Shown: positions 8,334-17,087 of the stretch, in pieces
How the letters are laid out: every line of letters begins with the position of its first letter
How positions within the stretch are numbered: the stretch's first letter is position 1
Assembly (NCBI GenBank): GCA_964371945.1
Contig: CAYJPA010000005.1
Coordinates: 26,972-90,971 of the forward strand
Origin: CAYJPA01 sp964371945
Lineage (GTDB): Bacteria > Chloroflexota > Chloroflexia > Thermomicrobiales > UBA6265
Length of the DNA stretch: 64,000 nt
Reading direction: 5' to 3'
The notes under the pieces: generated by a model
Database searches by the model: none
Told to the model about the DNA's origin: nothing
Seen by the model: the letters and a program-made list of their open reading frames with translations, nothing else
Made by a program: the position numbers and the translations under genes

Positions 8334-9869
8334 TCATTGCTTGACGTGCTCGACTTCGTCGATCGGCAGCGACACTTGTTGATCAAATAGATACATTGCA
8401 GGACCGTCGGCGGCCATCGCAGGCTCCGGTATGCCCCCGATGATCTCCAGGTGCTCACTCGCGATCGCCTTGAGCCTCGGACCAAGTTCGTGCCCCAGTC
8501 GATCAAGCAATACGTTCGAAACTGCTTCGTATTCTGGAAAAGGACGATTACCATACAGCGATTTCAGAATCCCCAAATTTCGAATCGCCTCGTCGCTGAG
8601 GACGACATGCAGATCATCGATCTCGATCCGCGCGACGATGTGGCAGTACATGACGAAACTGAGACGGTCGAAGAAAAACGGCATCCACGGAGCGTTGCCA
8701 AACTCCTTCGATTCAGGCATCGTTCCGGCAAACTCCTTCACCTGACTGATGAAACGAGACTGGCGTAACCAGAAATCATAGTTGAAGTCTGGATCTGTCA
8801 CCGCGGTCGAAAGCCCAAGAAGCGCAAACATCGAGCATTTTTTGCATTGGTAGCACCAACGCCGGTCAGGATCGGAGACCGTGCACATCACAATCTGCCG
8901 CAGTGCCGCTGGGTATCGCTCGGCCAGCAACCAGTACGCGACGAGGCCATTGAAGGGCAGCGACAGATTTGCAACCGTGTGCTCGAATCCCAACGCGGAT
9001 CGGTAATGGCTACTCTGAGCGGCAAGGGTCTCCGGCCGCACATTCGCGTATCGATGACGAGCAATTCCGTCGTGATCGTAGGTGGTTCTGAACGCCAGCC
9101 AGCTTGCGCTGACCGAGCTCAAGGATATGTTCCTACTGAGGAGCGCCGGCAATGAGCCGACACTGTAAAGCTCCATATTCGGACGAAGGTGATAACCAGC
9201 TTTCCGAAAATTAGCTTGATAATTCGTCCAGATTCGTTGCGTCGCAAACCCAAGTCGCTCACGCGCAGGGGCCAGCATCAATACATCCTGCCGTTCCTCC
9301 ATAAGGAGCTCGAGCGAGCGAGACTCACGAAGCGGCCCAATAAACTGGATCAGCAGAACTTGATCGGCGCCGTAGATTTCTGCAAGTAAGCACGCGAGCA
9401 GCGTGCTGTCTTTGCCTCCGCCAAAGTAGACCGCGGCCCTCTTGCTCTCTTTCCGATTCGTGGGTCGCCTCTTCCATGGATCGTAGACGGTCGATTCAGC
9501 CAGCGGACAGATCGAGACGTTACTTGCCCTGTTGAACGCCAACCAGAACGCGGCGCTCAGCCGTGACACAGGGGACGGGAGCTCGATCTCGACCCTCGTG
9601 TCGTACCCGCCGAAAACTCGTGTTTGAAGCGCGATGAAGATCTCGAACAACAGCTCCGAGGTGAAATGATCGAGACGTAGCCCCTCATACCGGAAGTAAA
9701 ACTCATTATTTCGCTGAAACGGGTTCTCTCTTGACTGCGTCCATTTGAACGTAACGGTATCGCCAATGATCTCAGGCGGCTTGACGCGCACGTGCAGCGC
9801 CGGCGCTGCACCGTCCAGCAGAGCGCCGGCTGAGTCATTGCTGTTCAAAGACGAAGTGAACGCGATCAA
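8334..9869 (-). CDS. MurL-like PP-loop protein, paralogue E
   Basis: A protein of about 511 residues and first gene of the minus-strand PP-loop pair. I chose the TTG at 9869 because GGAGG lies 8 bases upstream. A GTG three codons earlier (9878) sits on the ribosome-binding site itself. A polar N-terminal extension of about 35 residues precedes the block QSRENPFQ...FYFRYEGLRL. The PP-loop YFGGGKDS is at 148-155 and the cysteine cluster CYQCKKC at 339-345, identical in sequence to that of paralogue A. FGNAPW and YGNRPFP are present. Convergent orientation relative to A-C suggests separate control of this pair. Confidence 0.68.
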   Translation of the reverse strand: MIAFTSSLNSNDSAGALLDGAAPALHVRVKPPEIIGDTVTFKWTQSRENPFQRNNEFYFRYEGLRLDHFTSELLFEIFIALQTRVFGGYDTRVEIELPSPVSRLSAAFWLAFNRASNVSICPLAESTVYDPWKRRPTNRKESKRAAVYFGGGKDSTLLACLLAEIYGADQVLLIQFIGPLRESRSLELLMEERQDVLMLAPARERLGFATQRIWTNYQANFRKAGYHLRPNMELYSVGSLPALLSRNISLSSVSASWLAFRTTYDHDGIARHRYANVRPETLAAQSSHYRSALGFEHTVANLSLPFNGLVAYWLLAERYPAALRQIVMCTVSDPDRRWCYQCKKCSMFALLGLSTAVTDPDFNYDFWLRQSRFISQVKEFAGTMPESKEFGNAPWMPFFFDRLSFVMYCHIVARIEIDDLHVVLSDEAIRNLGILKSLYGNRPFPEYEAVSNVLLDRLGHELGPRLKAIASEHLEIIGGIPEPAMAADGPAMYLFDQQVSLPIDEVEHVKQ

Positions 9870-10004
9870 CGGGCGCACCTCCGATTCGACAAGATTGACT
9901 GAAGATTTGTTGAATCAGAATACCCGCCGCAATGTGTGAATGACGAGGAACGCCAATTCGATTCCGACTAGAGCCGGAAGCGAAGGCGAATTCCGCAGCG
10001 AGTC

Positions 10005-10469
10005 TCAGGACTCGTCACCTGGTTCACGAAGGCCGACGACTTCGCGATGGAGATCGTCGAGATCGGCAAACTCGCGGTAGACGGATGCGAATCGGATGTA
10101 GGCGACCTTGTCGATCTCTTTGAGATGACGCAGCACTGTCTCACCGATCGCGCTCGAGGGCACTTCGGGCGTGCCCATGGCCAGTAAATCGGCCTCGACC
10201 ATTTGCACAAGGGTATCGATCTCGCGTTCGCCGATCGGTCGTTTGGTCAACGCAACGCGAATCTTCTGACGCAACTTCGCCGGATCGAAATCCTGGCGGC
10301 GCCCGTCTTTCTTGACAACGACGAGTCCGCCGATCTCAACGCGCTCGTACGTCGTGAAGCGACGGCCGCAAACCGCGCACTCACGCCGGCGGCGAATCGA
10401 CTCGCCGCCACTTAGCTCCCGGCTATCAATCACCCGGGAATCACGCGTTTGACAGTAAGGGCATTTCAT
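10005..10469 (-). CDS. nrdR: Transcriptional repressor NrdR
   Basis: A 154-residue zinc-ribbon/ATP-cone regulator that senses dATP/ATP and represses ribonucleotide reductase genes by binding NrdR boxes. The N-terminus MKCPYC with a second CAVC pair near residue 31 forms the zinc ribbon. The basic RRRREC and FTTYERVE segments follow, and the ATP-cone runs from about residue 46 to 136. Length is typical of the family. It is the last gene of the division cluster, 84 bases after ftsZ. No ribonucleotide reductase gene is in the window, so its targets lie elsewhere. Confidence 0.95.
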   Translation of the reverse strand: MKCPYCQTRDSRVIDSRELSGGESIRRRRECAVCGRRFTTYERVEIGGLVVVKKDGRRQDFDPAKLRQKIRVALTKRPIGEREIDTLVQMVEADLLAMGTPEVPSSAIGETVLRHLKEIDKVAYIRFASVYREFADLDDLHREVVGLREPGDES

Positions 10470-10553
10470 ACGAGGCGATCAACTTTCAGTCATCAGTGGT
10501 TGCCTTTTGGGCGACGACCTGTTCTCAGTTAGCTGGCGGCTGAGAGATGGTGG

Positions 10554-11834
10554 CTACCGTTCCCGCAAAAAGCGGATGATCGAGGATTCGCCTTCCCAAT
10601 CATCGTCAGGAAGCACCGGTGAGGAATGTTGTCGGGCTACCGGCTGCTGATCCTGGACGCGGAACACACGCTCACGCTCGCGTGGCACAGCCTGCTGACG
10701 GGATTGCATCCGGCGTGGCGCTTCCTGATAGCTGCTCCGATCCTCGAAACCGGTCGCGATCAAGGTGATCCGTATGCTGTCGCCAAGGGTTTCGTCCAGG
10801 GAGGTGCCATAGATGATCTCGGCATCTTCATCGACCGCTGCCCTGATGATCTCGGCTGCTTCGCTGGTTTCCAACAATGTCAGGCTTGTACCGCCGGCGA
10901 TGTTGTACAGCACCCCGGTCGCGCCTTGAATACTCGTTTCGAGCAACGGGCTTTCGATTGCTTCCTTGGCCGCATCGATGCAGCGCGTTTCGCCGGTACC
11001 GTGGCCAATCGCCATCAACGCCGAACCGGCCTCACGCATGATCGTTCGCACGTCCGCGAAGTCGAGGTTGATGATGCCCGGCTTAATGATCAGGTCAGAG
11101 ATGCCGGCAATTCCCTGCCGGAGCACATCGTCCGCGATTCGGAACGCCTCGGTGATCGGTGTTTTCGGGTCGACCATGTGAATGAGCCGCTCGTTGGGGA
11201 TGGTGATCAACGCGTCCACATTGTCGCGGAGGGCGGTAATGCCTTCTTCGGCTGAGCGACGGCGGCGAGTGCCTTCGAATTCGAATGGCCGCGTGACCAC
11301 ACCGACCGTCAATGCGCCTGCTTGTTTCGCAATCTTCGCGATTACAGGCGAGGCGCCGGTGCCTGTGCCACCGCCCATGCCGGCAGTAATGAACACCATG
11401 TCAGTGTCGCGCATGATCTCGAGCAGCGATTCAGAGCTCTCTTCGGCCGCTCGCGCCCCAATTTCGGGTCGCCCGCCGGCGCCGAGACCTTTGGTCAGCT
11501 TGTCCCCGATGCGAACCGCGATCGGCGCGTGGCTGGAAAGGAGCGCCTGGGCATCCGTGTTGACGGCAACAAACTCGATCCCGTCAACGCCCGATTGGAC
11601 CATCCTGTTGATCGCGTTGCCACCGGCGCCGCCAACGCCGATTACTTTGATCCGAGCGAAGGTGTTGATGAATTCGAGAGGATCTGAATCTGGCATTCGC
11701 CGCCCAATATCCTGGGTGTGCCCATCGCCGCCGTATCGACTGGCGATGAACTGCCCGTAAGGCGCTCTAGCAGCGCCGCTGCCACCCTGATCCCTATGCC
11801 CCTGGCCTGGTGGTCGTTGTCCGTTCGTTTGCAT
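10554..11834 (-). CDS. ftsZ: Cell division GTPase FtsZ
   Basis: A 426-residue tubulin-like GTPase that forms the division ring. It has VGGAGGNAINRM near the start, the T7-loop region, and the tubulin signature GGGTGTGASPVIA, all in family order. An N-terminal extension of about 50 residues, Gln/Gly-rich, precedes the core. A Gln/Arg-rich linker leads to a conserved tail of the DDWEGESSIIRFLRER type for partner binding. The ATG at 11834 is preferred. A TTG at 11900 would add 22 poorly conserved residues. Its own promoter may lie at about 12019-12028, in the 270-base gap behind ddl. Confidence 0.95.
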   Translation of the reverse strand: MQTNGQRPPGQGHRDQGGSGAARAPYGQFIASRYGGDGHTQDIGRRMPDSDPLEFINTFARIKVIGVGGAGGNAINRMVQSGVDGIEFVAVNTDAQALLSSHAPIAVRIGDKLTKGLGAGGRPEIGARAAEESSESLLEIMRDTDMVFITAGMGGGTGTGASPVIAKIAKQAGALTVGVVTRPFEFEGTRRRRSAEEGITALRDNVDALITIPNERLIHMVDPKTPITEAFRIADDVLRQGIAGISDLIIKPGIINLDFADVRTIMREAGSALMAIGHGTGETRCIDAAKEAIESPLLETSIQGATGVLYNIAGGTSLTLLETSEAAEIIRAAVDEDAEIIYGTSLDETLGDSIRITLIATGFEDRSSYQEAPRRMQSRQQAVPRERERVFRVQDQQPVARQHSSPVLPDDDWEGESSIIRFLRER

Positions 11835-12018
11835 GGTTACCACCGTCCCCGACTTCGTTGAGGGAACTACGTCCAGGCGACCATCGTCGGATTGATTCAA
11901 CGTTGCTTTACTGAACCGGCCCCACGACCGTCAACAACACTCTATCCAGCCAAACCGCGTCCGCGTAACATTTGTCACATCACGCGCTACTTCAAAGCGG
12001 TCCAGAGTGTGACGCCGG

Positions 12019-12028
12019 AGTATACCAT
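12019..12028 (-). promoter_or_regulatory. Possible extended -10 promoter for ftsZ
   Basis: The minus strand reads TGGTATACT here, an extended -10 element with five of six matches to TATAAT. No convincing -35 precedes it, as expected for extended -10 promoters. It lies in the gap between ddl and ftsZ and would give a leader of about 180 bases. Confidence 0.4.
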
Positions 12029-12075
12029 GCGCGAATCCCGCGACCGTACGCGTGGTTGACAAACAGTAACACGCG

Positions 12076-12094
12076 TCCGGACACTGTGTCCGGA
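12076..12094. terminator. Perfect short hairpin after ddl
   Basis: TCCGGACA at 12076-12083 and TGTCCGGA at 12087-12094 form an 8-bp stem with a three-base loop. It lies 8 bases beyond the ddl stop. No T-tract follows, so it may be an attenuator, an RNA-stability element or a protein-binding palindrome and not a full terminator. Confidence 0.45.
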
Positions 12095-12102
12095 ATTGAG
12101 AA

Positions 12103-13212
12103 TTATCCGCGACGCTCCTGGTGACGCTCGATCGCGTACGCCACCAACCGATCGACCAGTTCGGGCAGCGGCAGGCCGCTTGCCTCCCATAGCAGCGGAT
12201 ACATGCTGATCGAGGTGAAACCGGGAATCGTATTGACCTCGTTGAGTAGAAGCCGCCCTGTCGCTCGCTCAAGGAAGAAATCAACCCGCGCCATTCCAGC
12301 GAGATCAAGCGCCCGAAACGCATCGATCGCGATCTGCTGAATCTCCGCCAGCGTGCCGGCGTCGATCGGGGCCGGAACGATCAGTTCGGAGTCGTCGTCA
12401 ATGTATTTCGCTTCGAAGTCGTAGAATTCACGGCTCGGAACGATCTCGCCAGCGGTCGACACAATCGGTTCGTCATTGCCGAGCACCGCTACCTCGAGCT
12501 CGCGCGCGTCAAGGCCTTGTTCGACCACGATCCGGCGGTCATATCTCGCTGCCGCCTCCATGCAACCGGGCAGTTCTTCAGCGCTGTGCGCCTTTCCGAC
12601 GCCCACGCTCGAACCCATGTTTGCGGGCTTGACGAAACATGGGAATCCAAGCTCATTGGCGATTCTGGCGGCGATCGTATACGGATCGCGCTCCCAATCA
12701 CGTCTGAGCACGGTGATCCAAGGTCCCTGGGGTATACCTGCCTGAGCCAGAATTTCCTTCGCGATCGCTTTGTCCATCGCCACCGCCGAACCAAGCACGC
12801 CGGAACCAACGTATGGGATGCCACTGAGCTCGAGCATCCCCTGGACTGTGCCATCCTCTCCCATCGGACCGTGCAGAACCGGAATCACGACATCGATCTG
12901 TCCGGATATGCCCGACGGTAGTCCAGTTGAAACCTGACTCGCCGAAGAGTTTGCGCCGTCGCTTCCAGGAATCCCCATGGGAAGCGCAAAGAGCGGAGAT
13001 TCGGTGGTGAGCGCGACCATTGGATCGCCGCCGCTCAACCATCGACCATCGCGGGTGATCCCGACCGGGACGATCTCGTAGCGCTCTGGATCGAGCGCGG
13101 CCATAACAGTCTGCGCCGACCTCAGCGAAACATCGTGCTCGCCCGACCGGCCGCCGAAGAGCACCATCGCCCGAATCCGCTTGTCCGAGCTCCTGTTTGT
13201 TGCTCCGCTCAT
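12103..13212 (-). CDS. ddl: D-alanine--D-alanine ligase
   Basis: A 369-residue ATP-grasp ligase that joins two D-Ala for the peptidoglycan stem. It has the N-terminal motif LFGGRSGEHDVS, the glycine-rich ATP lid region KPANMGSSVGV and the C-terminal metal/nucleotide site LLNEVNTIPGFT. The ATG at 13212 follows GAAGGAA at good spacing. A TTG at 13251 overlapping murB is less likely. It lies directly after murB in the cell-wall cluster. Cytoplasmic. Confidence 0.93.
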   Translation of the reverse strand: MSGATNRSSDKRIRAMVLFGGRSGEHDVSLRSAQTVMAALDPERYEIVPVGITRDGRWLSGGDPMVALTTESPLFALPMGIPGSDGANSSASQVSTGLPSGISGQIDVVIPVLHGPMGEDGTVQGMLELSGIPYVGSGVLGSAVAMDKAIAKEILAQAGIPQGPWITVLRRDWERDPYTIAARIANELGFPCFVKPANMGSSVGVGKAHSAEELPGCMEAAARYDRRIVVEQGLDARELEVAVLGNDEPIVSTAGEIVPSREFYDFEAKYIDDDSELIVPAPIDAGTLAEIQQIAIDAFRALDLAGMARVDFFLERATGRLLLNEVNTIPGFTSISMYPLLWEASGLPLPELVDRLVAYAIERHQERRG

Positions 13213-13247
13213 GACCGTTCCTTCGTGCCCTGTTTCAACACGCTGGC

Positions 13248-14195
13248 TCAACGCTCTCCAAACTCTTCAATCTCGGTCTCGAGCATGATCCCGAACTCGG
13301 CCCCGACCCGCGCCTGAACGGCGGCGATGAGCTCGCGAACCTGAGCGGCAGTGCCGTCGCCGGCATTGACGATGAAGTTGCTGTGCTTGGTCGAAACTGA
13401 AACCGATCCCACCGCGAATCCCTTGAGCCCGGCGGCTTCGATCAACCGGCCTGCAAAATCGCCCGGCGGGTTGGTAAAGGTCGAACCGGCACATCGCCCG
13501 GTTGGTTGCGTGGCAGTTCGGTATCCGGCATGTTCGTCAGCCAGCGCAATCAGTCGCGCGGGGTCGTCTTTCGGCAAACGGAATCGCACGCTCAGCACCT
13601 GAAATGGACGCGGACGAGGACTATCCTTGATCGCGGTGTGCCGGTAGCGAGGGGCAAGCCATTGTCGATCATGTTCCTCGGTTTGACCGTCGGGCCCAAG
13701 CACTGTCAGGCGTTCAAGGTGGTCCTGGAGCTCAGCGCCATGAGCGCCGGCATTGTTAACCGTTGCGCCACCGATGGTCCCCGGCAATCCAACTCCCCAG
13801 TCCAACCCGCCCCAGCCGCGCTCTGAGGCAAATCTGCCTACCCAGGAGAGAGGAGCTTGAGCTCCGACCTGAAGTACCACCATATCGCCGAGATCCTCAA
13901 ACTCGATCAACCGTTTGGCTCGCTCGCCGGGAGTTCGTGCCAGCACCACGAGTCCGCGAACGCCCCGATCTCCGGCCAGCAGATTGCTTCCGCCTCCGAT
14001 CACGGTTAGTGGCAATCCTTCACCGGCCGCCCAGCGTGCGGCCGCGAGTAAATCGACCGGCGTAGGCGCTCGAACGAGAAAGTCGGCCGGGCCGCCGATC
14101 CGCCAGGTCGTATGCAGGGACATCGGCGAATCGACAAGCACCTTGAGCTGCGGCGCCTCCCGTATCACCGGCGTAGTCGTGGAGGCACTAGCCAT
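13248..14195 (-). CDS. murB: UDP-N-acetylenolpyruvoylglucosamine reductase, type II
   Basis: A 315-residue FAD enzyme that reduces UDP-GlcNAc-enolpyruvate to UDP-MurNAc with NADPH. The FAD-binding part contains TTWRIGGPADFLV and GGGSNLL. The proton-donating serine is in CAGSTFTNPPG, and the short C-terminus KHSNFIVN fits the type II (Gram-positive-like) form. The start could be ATG 14195 or GTG 14207; neither has a strong ribosome-binding site, and both overlap the end of murC. It lies between murC and ddl. Confidence 0.93.
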   Translation of the reverse strand: MASASTTTPVIREAPQLKVLVDSPMSLHTTWRIGGPADFLVRAPTPVDLLAAARWAAGEGLPLTVIGGGSNLLAGDRGVRGLVVLARTPGERAKRLIEFEDLGDMVVLQVGAQAPLSWVGRFASERGWGGLDWGVGLPGTIGGATVNNAGAHGAELQDHLERLTVLGPDGQTEEHDRQWLAPRYRHTAIKDSPRPRPFQVLSVRFRLPKDDPARLIALADEHAGYRTATQPTGRCAGSTFTNPPGDFAGRLIEAAGLKGFAVGSVSVSTKHSNFIVNAGDGTAAQVRELIAAVQARVGAEFGIMLETEIEEFGER

Positions 14196-15597
14196 CGCCG
14201 TTCGCACTTCGTGACGACAGGTGATTGAGCACCATCGCTCCGACCGTGGTCACGTCGCCCGCCCCGAGCGTCAGAATGACGTCGCCGGGGATTGCCATCT
14301 CCGCGAGCAACTTTGCGGCGTCGACGGGTGATCCGCCAGCGAGAGTGCCCGCCGGCATGTGGCCGATCAGATCGGCTGAGGAGATGCCAAGCGAATCGGA
14401 TTCACGGGAGGGATAGATGTCGAGAATGACCGTGAGGCCCGCCTTTTCAAACGCAGCAGCAAATTCGACCAACAATGCTTTCGTTCGGCTGTAGGTGTGC
14501 GGTTGGAATGCTGCAATCAGTCGCCGGCCGGGGTATCGATCGCGCGCGGCCTGAATGACGGCGCGAATCTCCGTCGGGTGATGGGCGTAGTCGTCCACGA
14601 CAACAACGTTGTCGATCTCGCCTTTGAGCTCAAACCGCCGGCCGACGCCCTCAAAAGCGCTCAAGGCGGCTGAAGCAACGTTCGCGTGATAGCCAAGTGC
14701 GACGAGCGCGATTAATGCGGCAGCCGCGTTTCGCGCATTATGGCGACCAGGAATGCTCGGGCGGAGATCGATTCGATCCCTCGCCGATCGCGATACCGCC
14801 CAGCCGGTGTCCGAACGAAGCACTCGCCAATCGACTCCGGCCGCTTCCCCGAAGGTGTCGATCGTGATCCCCGGCAGTTCTTCGAGTTGTGGGAGAATCC
14901 GGGCTACGCCGGGATCGTCGGCGCCAACGATAAGCCGTCCGCCGGGGCGCACCTTTGCCGCGAACTTAAGAAACGCCTGATCGTACGACTCCTGGTCCGG
15001 AAAGAGATCAGGGTGGTCATAATCGATGTTAGTGATGATCGCAATATCGGGTGTGAGCGCGAGAAATGAATGGTCGTACTCATCCGCTTCAGCCACCATC
15101 ACCGGACCATCCCCGGGTGCCGCGTTTGTTCCCGTTGAGACAACCGTCGCTCCGACGGCATATGCCGCATGAGCCCTGAGCGACTCGAGTGATGAAACCA
15201 GCATTCCGCTTGTGGTCGATTTGCCATGCGATCCCGCAACGGCCAGGCAGGTCTTGGCATTTGCAAGTATTCCGAGTAATTCTGCGCGCTTTATAACCGG
15301 GACACCGGCCGACGCAGCGGAATCAACTTCAAGATTGCCGGAGCGCACCGCCGTAGACGTGACGACGAGCGATGCGCCGGCCGCATGAGCGGTGTCGGTG
15401 TGACCGATGTTGACGGGAATGCCTTCAGCTTCAAGGGCAACTGTTTGGTCAGACGTGCTCGAATCGGACCCACTGATCCGGTAACCCTGTGCGAGCAAGA
15501 TTCTCGCGAGACCGCTCATTCCAATGCCGCCGATCCCAACAAAATGCACCGGCGCGGGCGGCAACGGCAGAACAAGCGATGGCGTTTTCGATGTCAT
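14188..15597 (-). CDS. murC: UDP-N-acetylmuramate--L-alanine ligase
   Basis: A 469-residue Mur ligase that adds the first amino acid, L-Ala, to UDP-MurNAc with ATP. The N-terminal UDP-binding motif is HFVGIGGIGMSGLA, the P-loop is GSHGKSTTSGML, and the metal/substrate motif DDYAHHPTEI is present. The ATG at 15597 overlaps the murD stop as ATGA and has GAGAGGG upstream. The longer frame upstream is the shadow of murD. In the usual cluster ftsW and murG would lie between murD and murC; here the two genes touch. Confidence 0.95.
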   Translation of the reverse strand: MTSKTPSLVLPLPPAPVHFVGIGGIGMSGLARILLAQGYRISGSDSSTSDQTVALEAEGIPVNIGHTDTAHAAGASLVVTSTAVRSGNLEVDSAASAGVPVIKRAELLGILANAKTCLAVAGSHGKSTTSGMLVSSLESLRAHAAYAVGATVVSTGTNAAPGDGPVMVAEADEYDHSFLALTPDIAIITNIDYDHPDLFPDQESYDQAFLKFAAKVRPGGRLIVGADDPGVARILPQLEELPGITIDTFGEAAGVDWRVLRSDTGWAVSRSARDRIDLRPSIPGRHNARNAAAALIALVALGYHANVASAALSAFEGVGRRFELKGEIDNVVVVDDYAHHPTEIRAVIQAARDRYPGRRLIAAFQPHTYSRTKALLVEFAAAFEKAGLTVILDIYPSRESDSLGISSADLIGHMPAGTLAGGSPVDAAKLLAEMAIPGDVILTLGAGDVTTVGAMVLNHLSSRSANGDG

Positions 15598-17000
15598 GAA
15601 ACGACGGCCCTCTCTTCTCGCAACGCTAAGACGTTTTCGCGGAACTGATCTCCGCGATCGAACTCGTCGCGAAAAAGTCCGAAACTCGCGCAACCTGGCG
15701 AAAGCAGAATGACATCACCCGGCCCGGCCCGCTCGATTGCCGATCGCACCGCGGCGCCCATCGATTTGTACGGACCAAGCGGCGTTCCGCCGCGCTGCTC
15801 AATCAGCGACTGCAGCTCAGGAGTTGCGGAACCTCCCAGCAGGTGGATTGAAGCGGCCAAGCTAACAGCTGCCGCGGCCAAGGGAACAAGATCAGTTTGC
15901 TTGTCGTGGCCGCCAGAAATCAGATGGATTCGCCGGATCGAAAGTCCGGTCAAGTTCGCAATCGCCGCGATCGGTGCGGTCGCGGCCGAATCGTTGATGA
16001 AGGTCACCCCGTCGAATTCGCCGACAACCTCCATCCGATTCCGCACTCCATCGAACGAAGCGAGGCCGTCTCGCACCGCGCTGGGCGGCGCTCCCCGGGC
16101 CAGAACAGCGGCGATTGCGGCGGCGGCGTTGAGTCGTTGGTGCGTGCCCAGAAAAGGCAAACGATCTGGTATCGAGAATCGCTCTGCCGAATCCTGACCC
16201 CGCCACACAATCTCGTGGTCATCCACCCAGGCGCCGGGTTTGCCGCGGTCACCGGATCCAAACGGAACGACAGCGGCGTTCGTTTGGGCGATCGCCGGAG
16301 ACGCTTCAGGATCGTCGAGATTGACCACGAGCGTGTCTGTGGCGCGAAGATGGCGGGCAATCGAGCGCTTGGTCGCGGCATAGTCCGCGAATTCGCTGTA
16401 GGCGTCGAGGTGATCTTCGGAGATGTTTGTCAACACCGCGATCTGGGGTCCGAGTCTATGCTCATCCAGGGCTTCGAGCTGCCAACTCGAAAGCTCGAGC
16501 ACAACCGGTGTATCGGACCCGATTCGGGTTAGTTCGGAAACCGCTGAAACACCCATGTTCCCCGCCAGCACGGTGCGGTCATCCCAATGCCGAAGCATTT
16601 CGCCACAGAGGCTTGCCGTCGTCGTTTTGCCTTTCGTTCCGGTGATTCCGATCACTGGGGCCGCACACGCTCGCAAAAAGATGCTCATTTCCATCTCAAC
16701 GCGAACGCCGGTTTCTCGTGCGAGCTGAAGATAAGGCGAACCCCGACGGACACCAGGGTTGCGCACAACGATATCCGCTCCGTCGCTGGTGAAATCGTGA
16801 TCGTCATGCCGGCCGAGTACGAATCGGATCGGCAGGCCATCGAGATCTCGCATCGGCTGCCTGAGCTCTGATTCGGATTTCATGTCGGTAACGGTGACGA
16901 GCGCGCCGGCAGAAGCCAGGTAGCGTGCAACACCGACTCCACCCGCCCGGGTGCCCAGTCCCATGACCGTTACTCGTTGTCCGCAAAAGCTCTCTGTCAT
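15594..17000 (-). CDS. murD: UDP-MurNAc-L-alanine--glutamate ligase (MurD family, MurD2-like motifs)
   Basis: A 468-residue Mur ligase that adds glutamate to UDP-MurNAc-L-Ala. The P-loop is GTKGKTT at residues 121-127, the central ELSSWQLE and SEDHLD are standard, and the C-terminal domain has SPGCASFGLFRDEF. Three places differ from classical MurD: GTKGK in place of GTNGK, NDSAATAP (336-343) in place of NDSKATN, and GGHDKQTD (363-370) in place of GGDGKGxD. As I remember them, the MurD2 enzymes that add L-Glu instead of D-Glu show this second pattern. The stereochemistry used here is therefore open. ATG 17000 is preferred to GTG 17018. Confidence 0.9.
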   Translation of the reverse strand: MTESFCGQRVTVMGLGTRAGGVGVARYLASAGALVTVTDMKSESELRQPMRDLDGLPIRFVLGRHDDHDFTSDGADIVVRNPGVRRGSPYLQLARETGVRVEMEMSIFLRACAAPVIGITGTKGKTTTASLCGEMLRHWDDRTVLAGNMGVSAVSELTRIGSDTPVVLELSSWQLEALDEHRLGPQIAVLTNISEDHLDAYSEFADYAATKRSIARHLRATDTLVVNLDDPEASPAIAQTNAAVVPFGSGDRGKPGAWVDDHEIVWRGQDSAERFSIPDRLPFLGTHQRLNAAAAIAAVLARGAPPSAVRDGLASFDGVRNRMEVVGEFDGVTFINDSAATAPIAAIANLTGLSIRRIHLISGGHDKQTDLVPLAAAAVSLAASIHLLGGSATPELQSLIEQRGGTPLGPYKSMGAAVRSAIERAGPGDVILLSPGCASFGLFRDEFDRGDQFRENVLALREERAVVS

Positions 17001-17087
17001 ATCCAATCTTGAAAACACGAGTTGAGCGTGTCAGATGGAGACATCATCGTTCACCCGGGGTACCTTTGCCAAACGCGATCGCCGGCG

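Noticed and set aside
333..9869. PP-loop genes as QueC or tRNA-thiolation enzymes
   Set aside because: Both have PP-loops, and QueC has a cysteine cluster, but the length (about 500 versus about 230 for QueC), the long N-terminal domain and the RWCxxCxKC context fit MurL-like proteins better.
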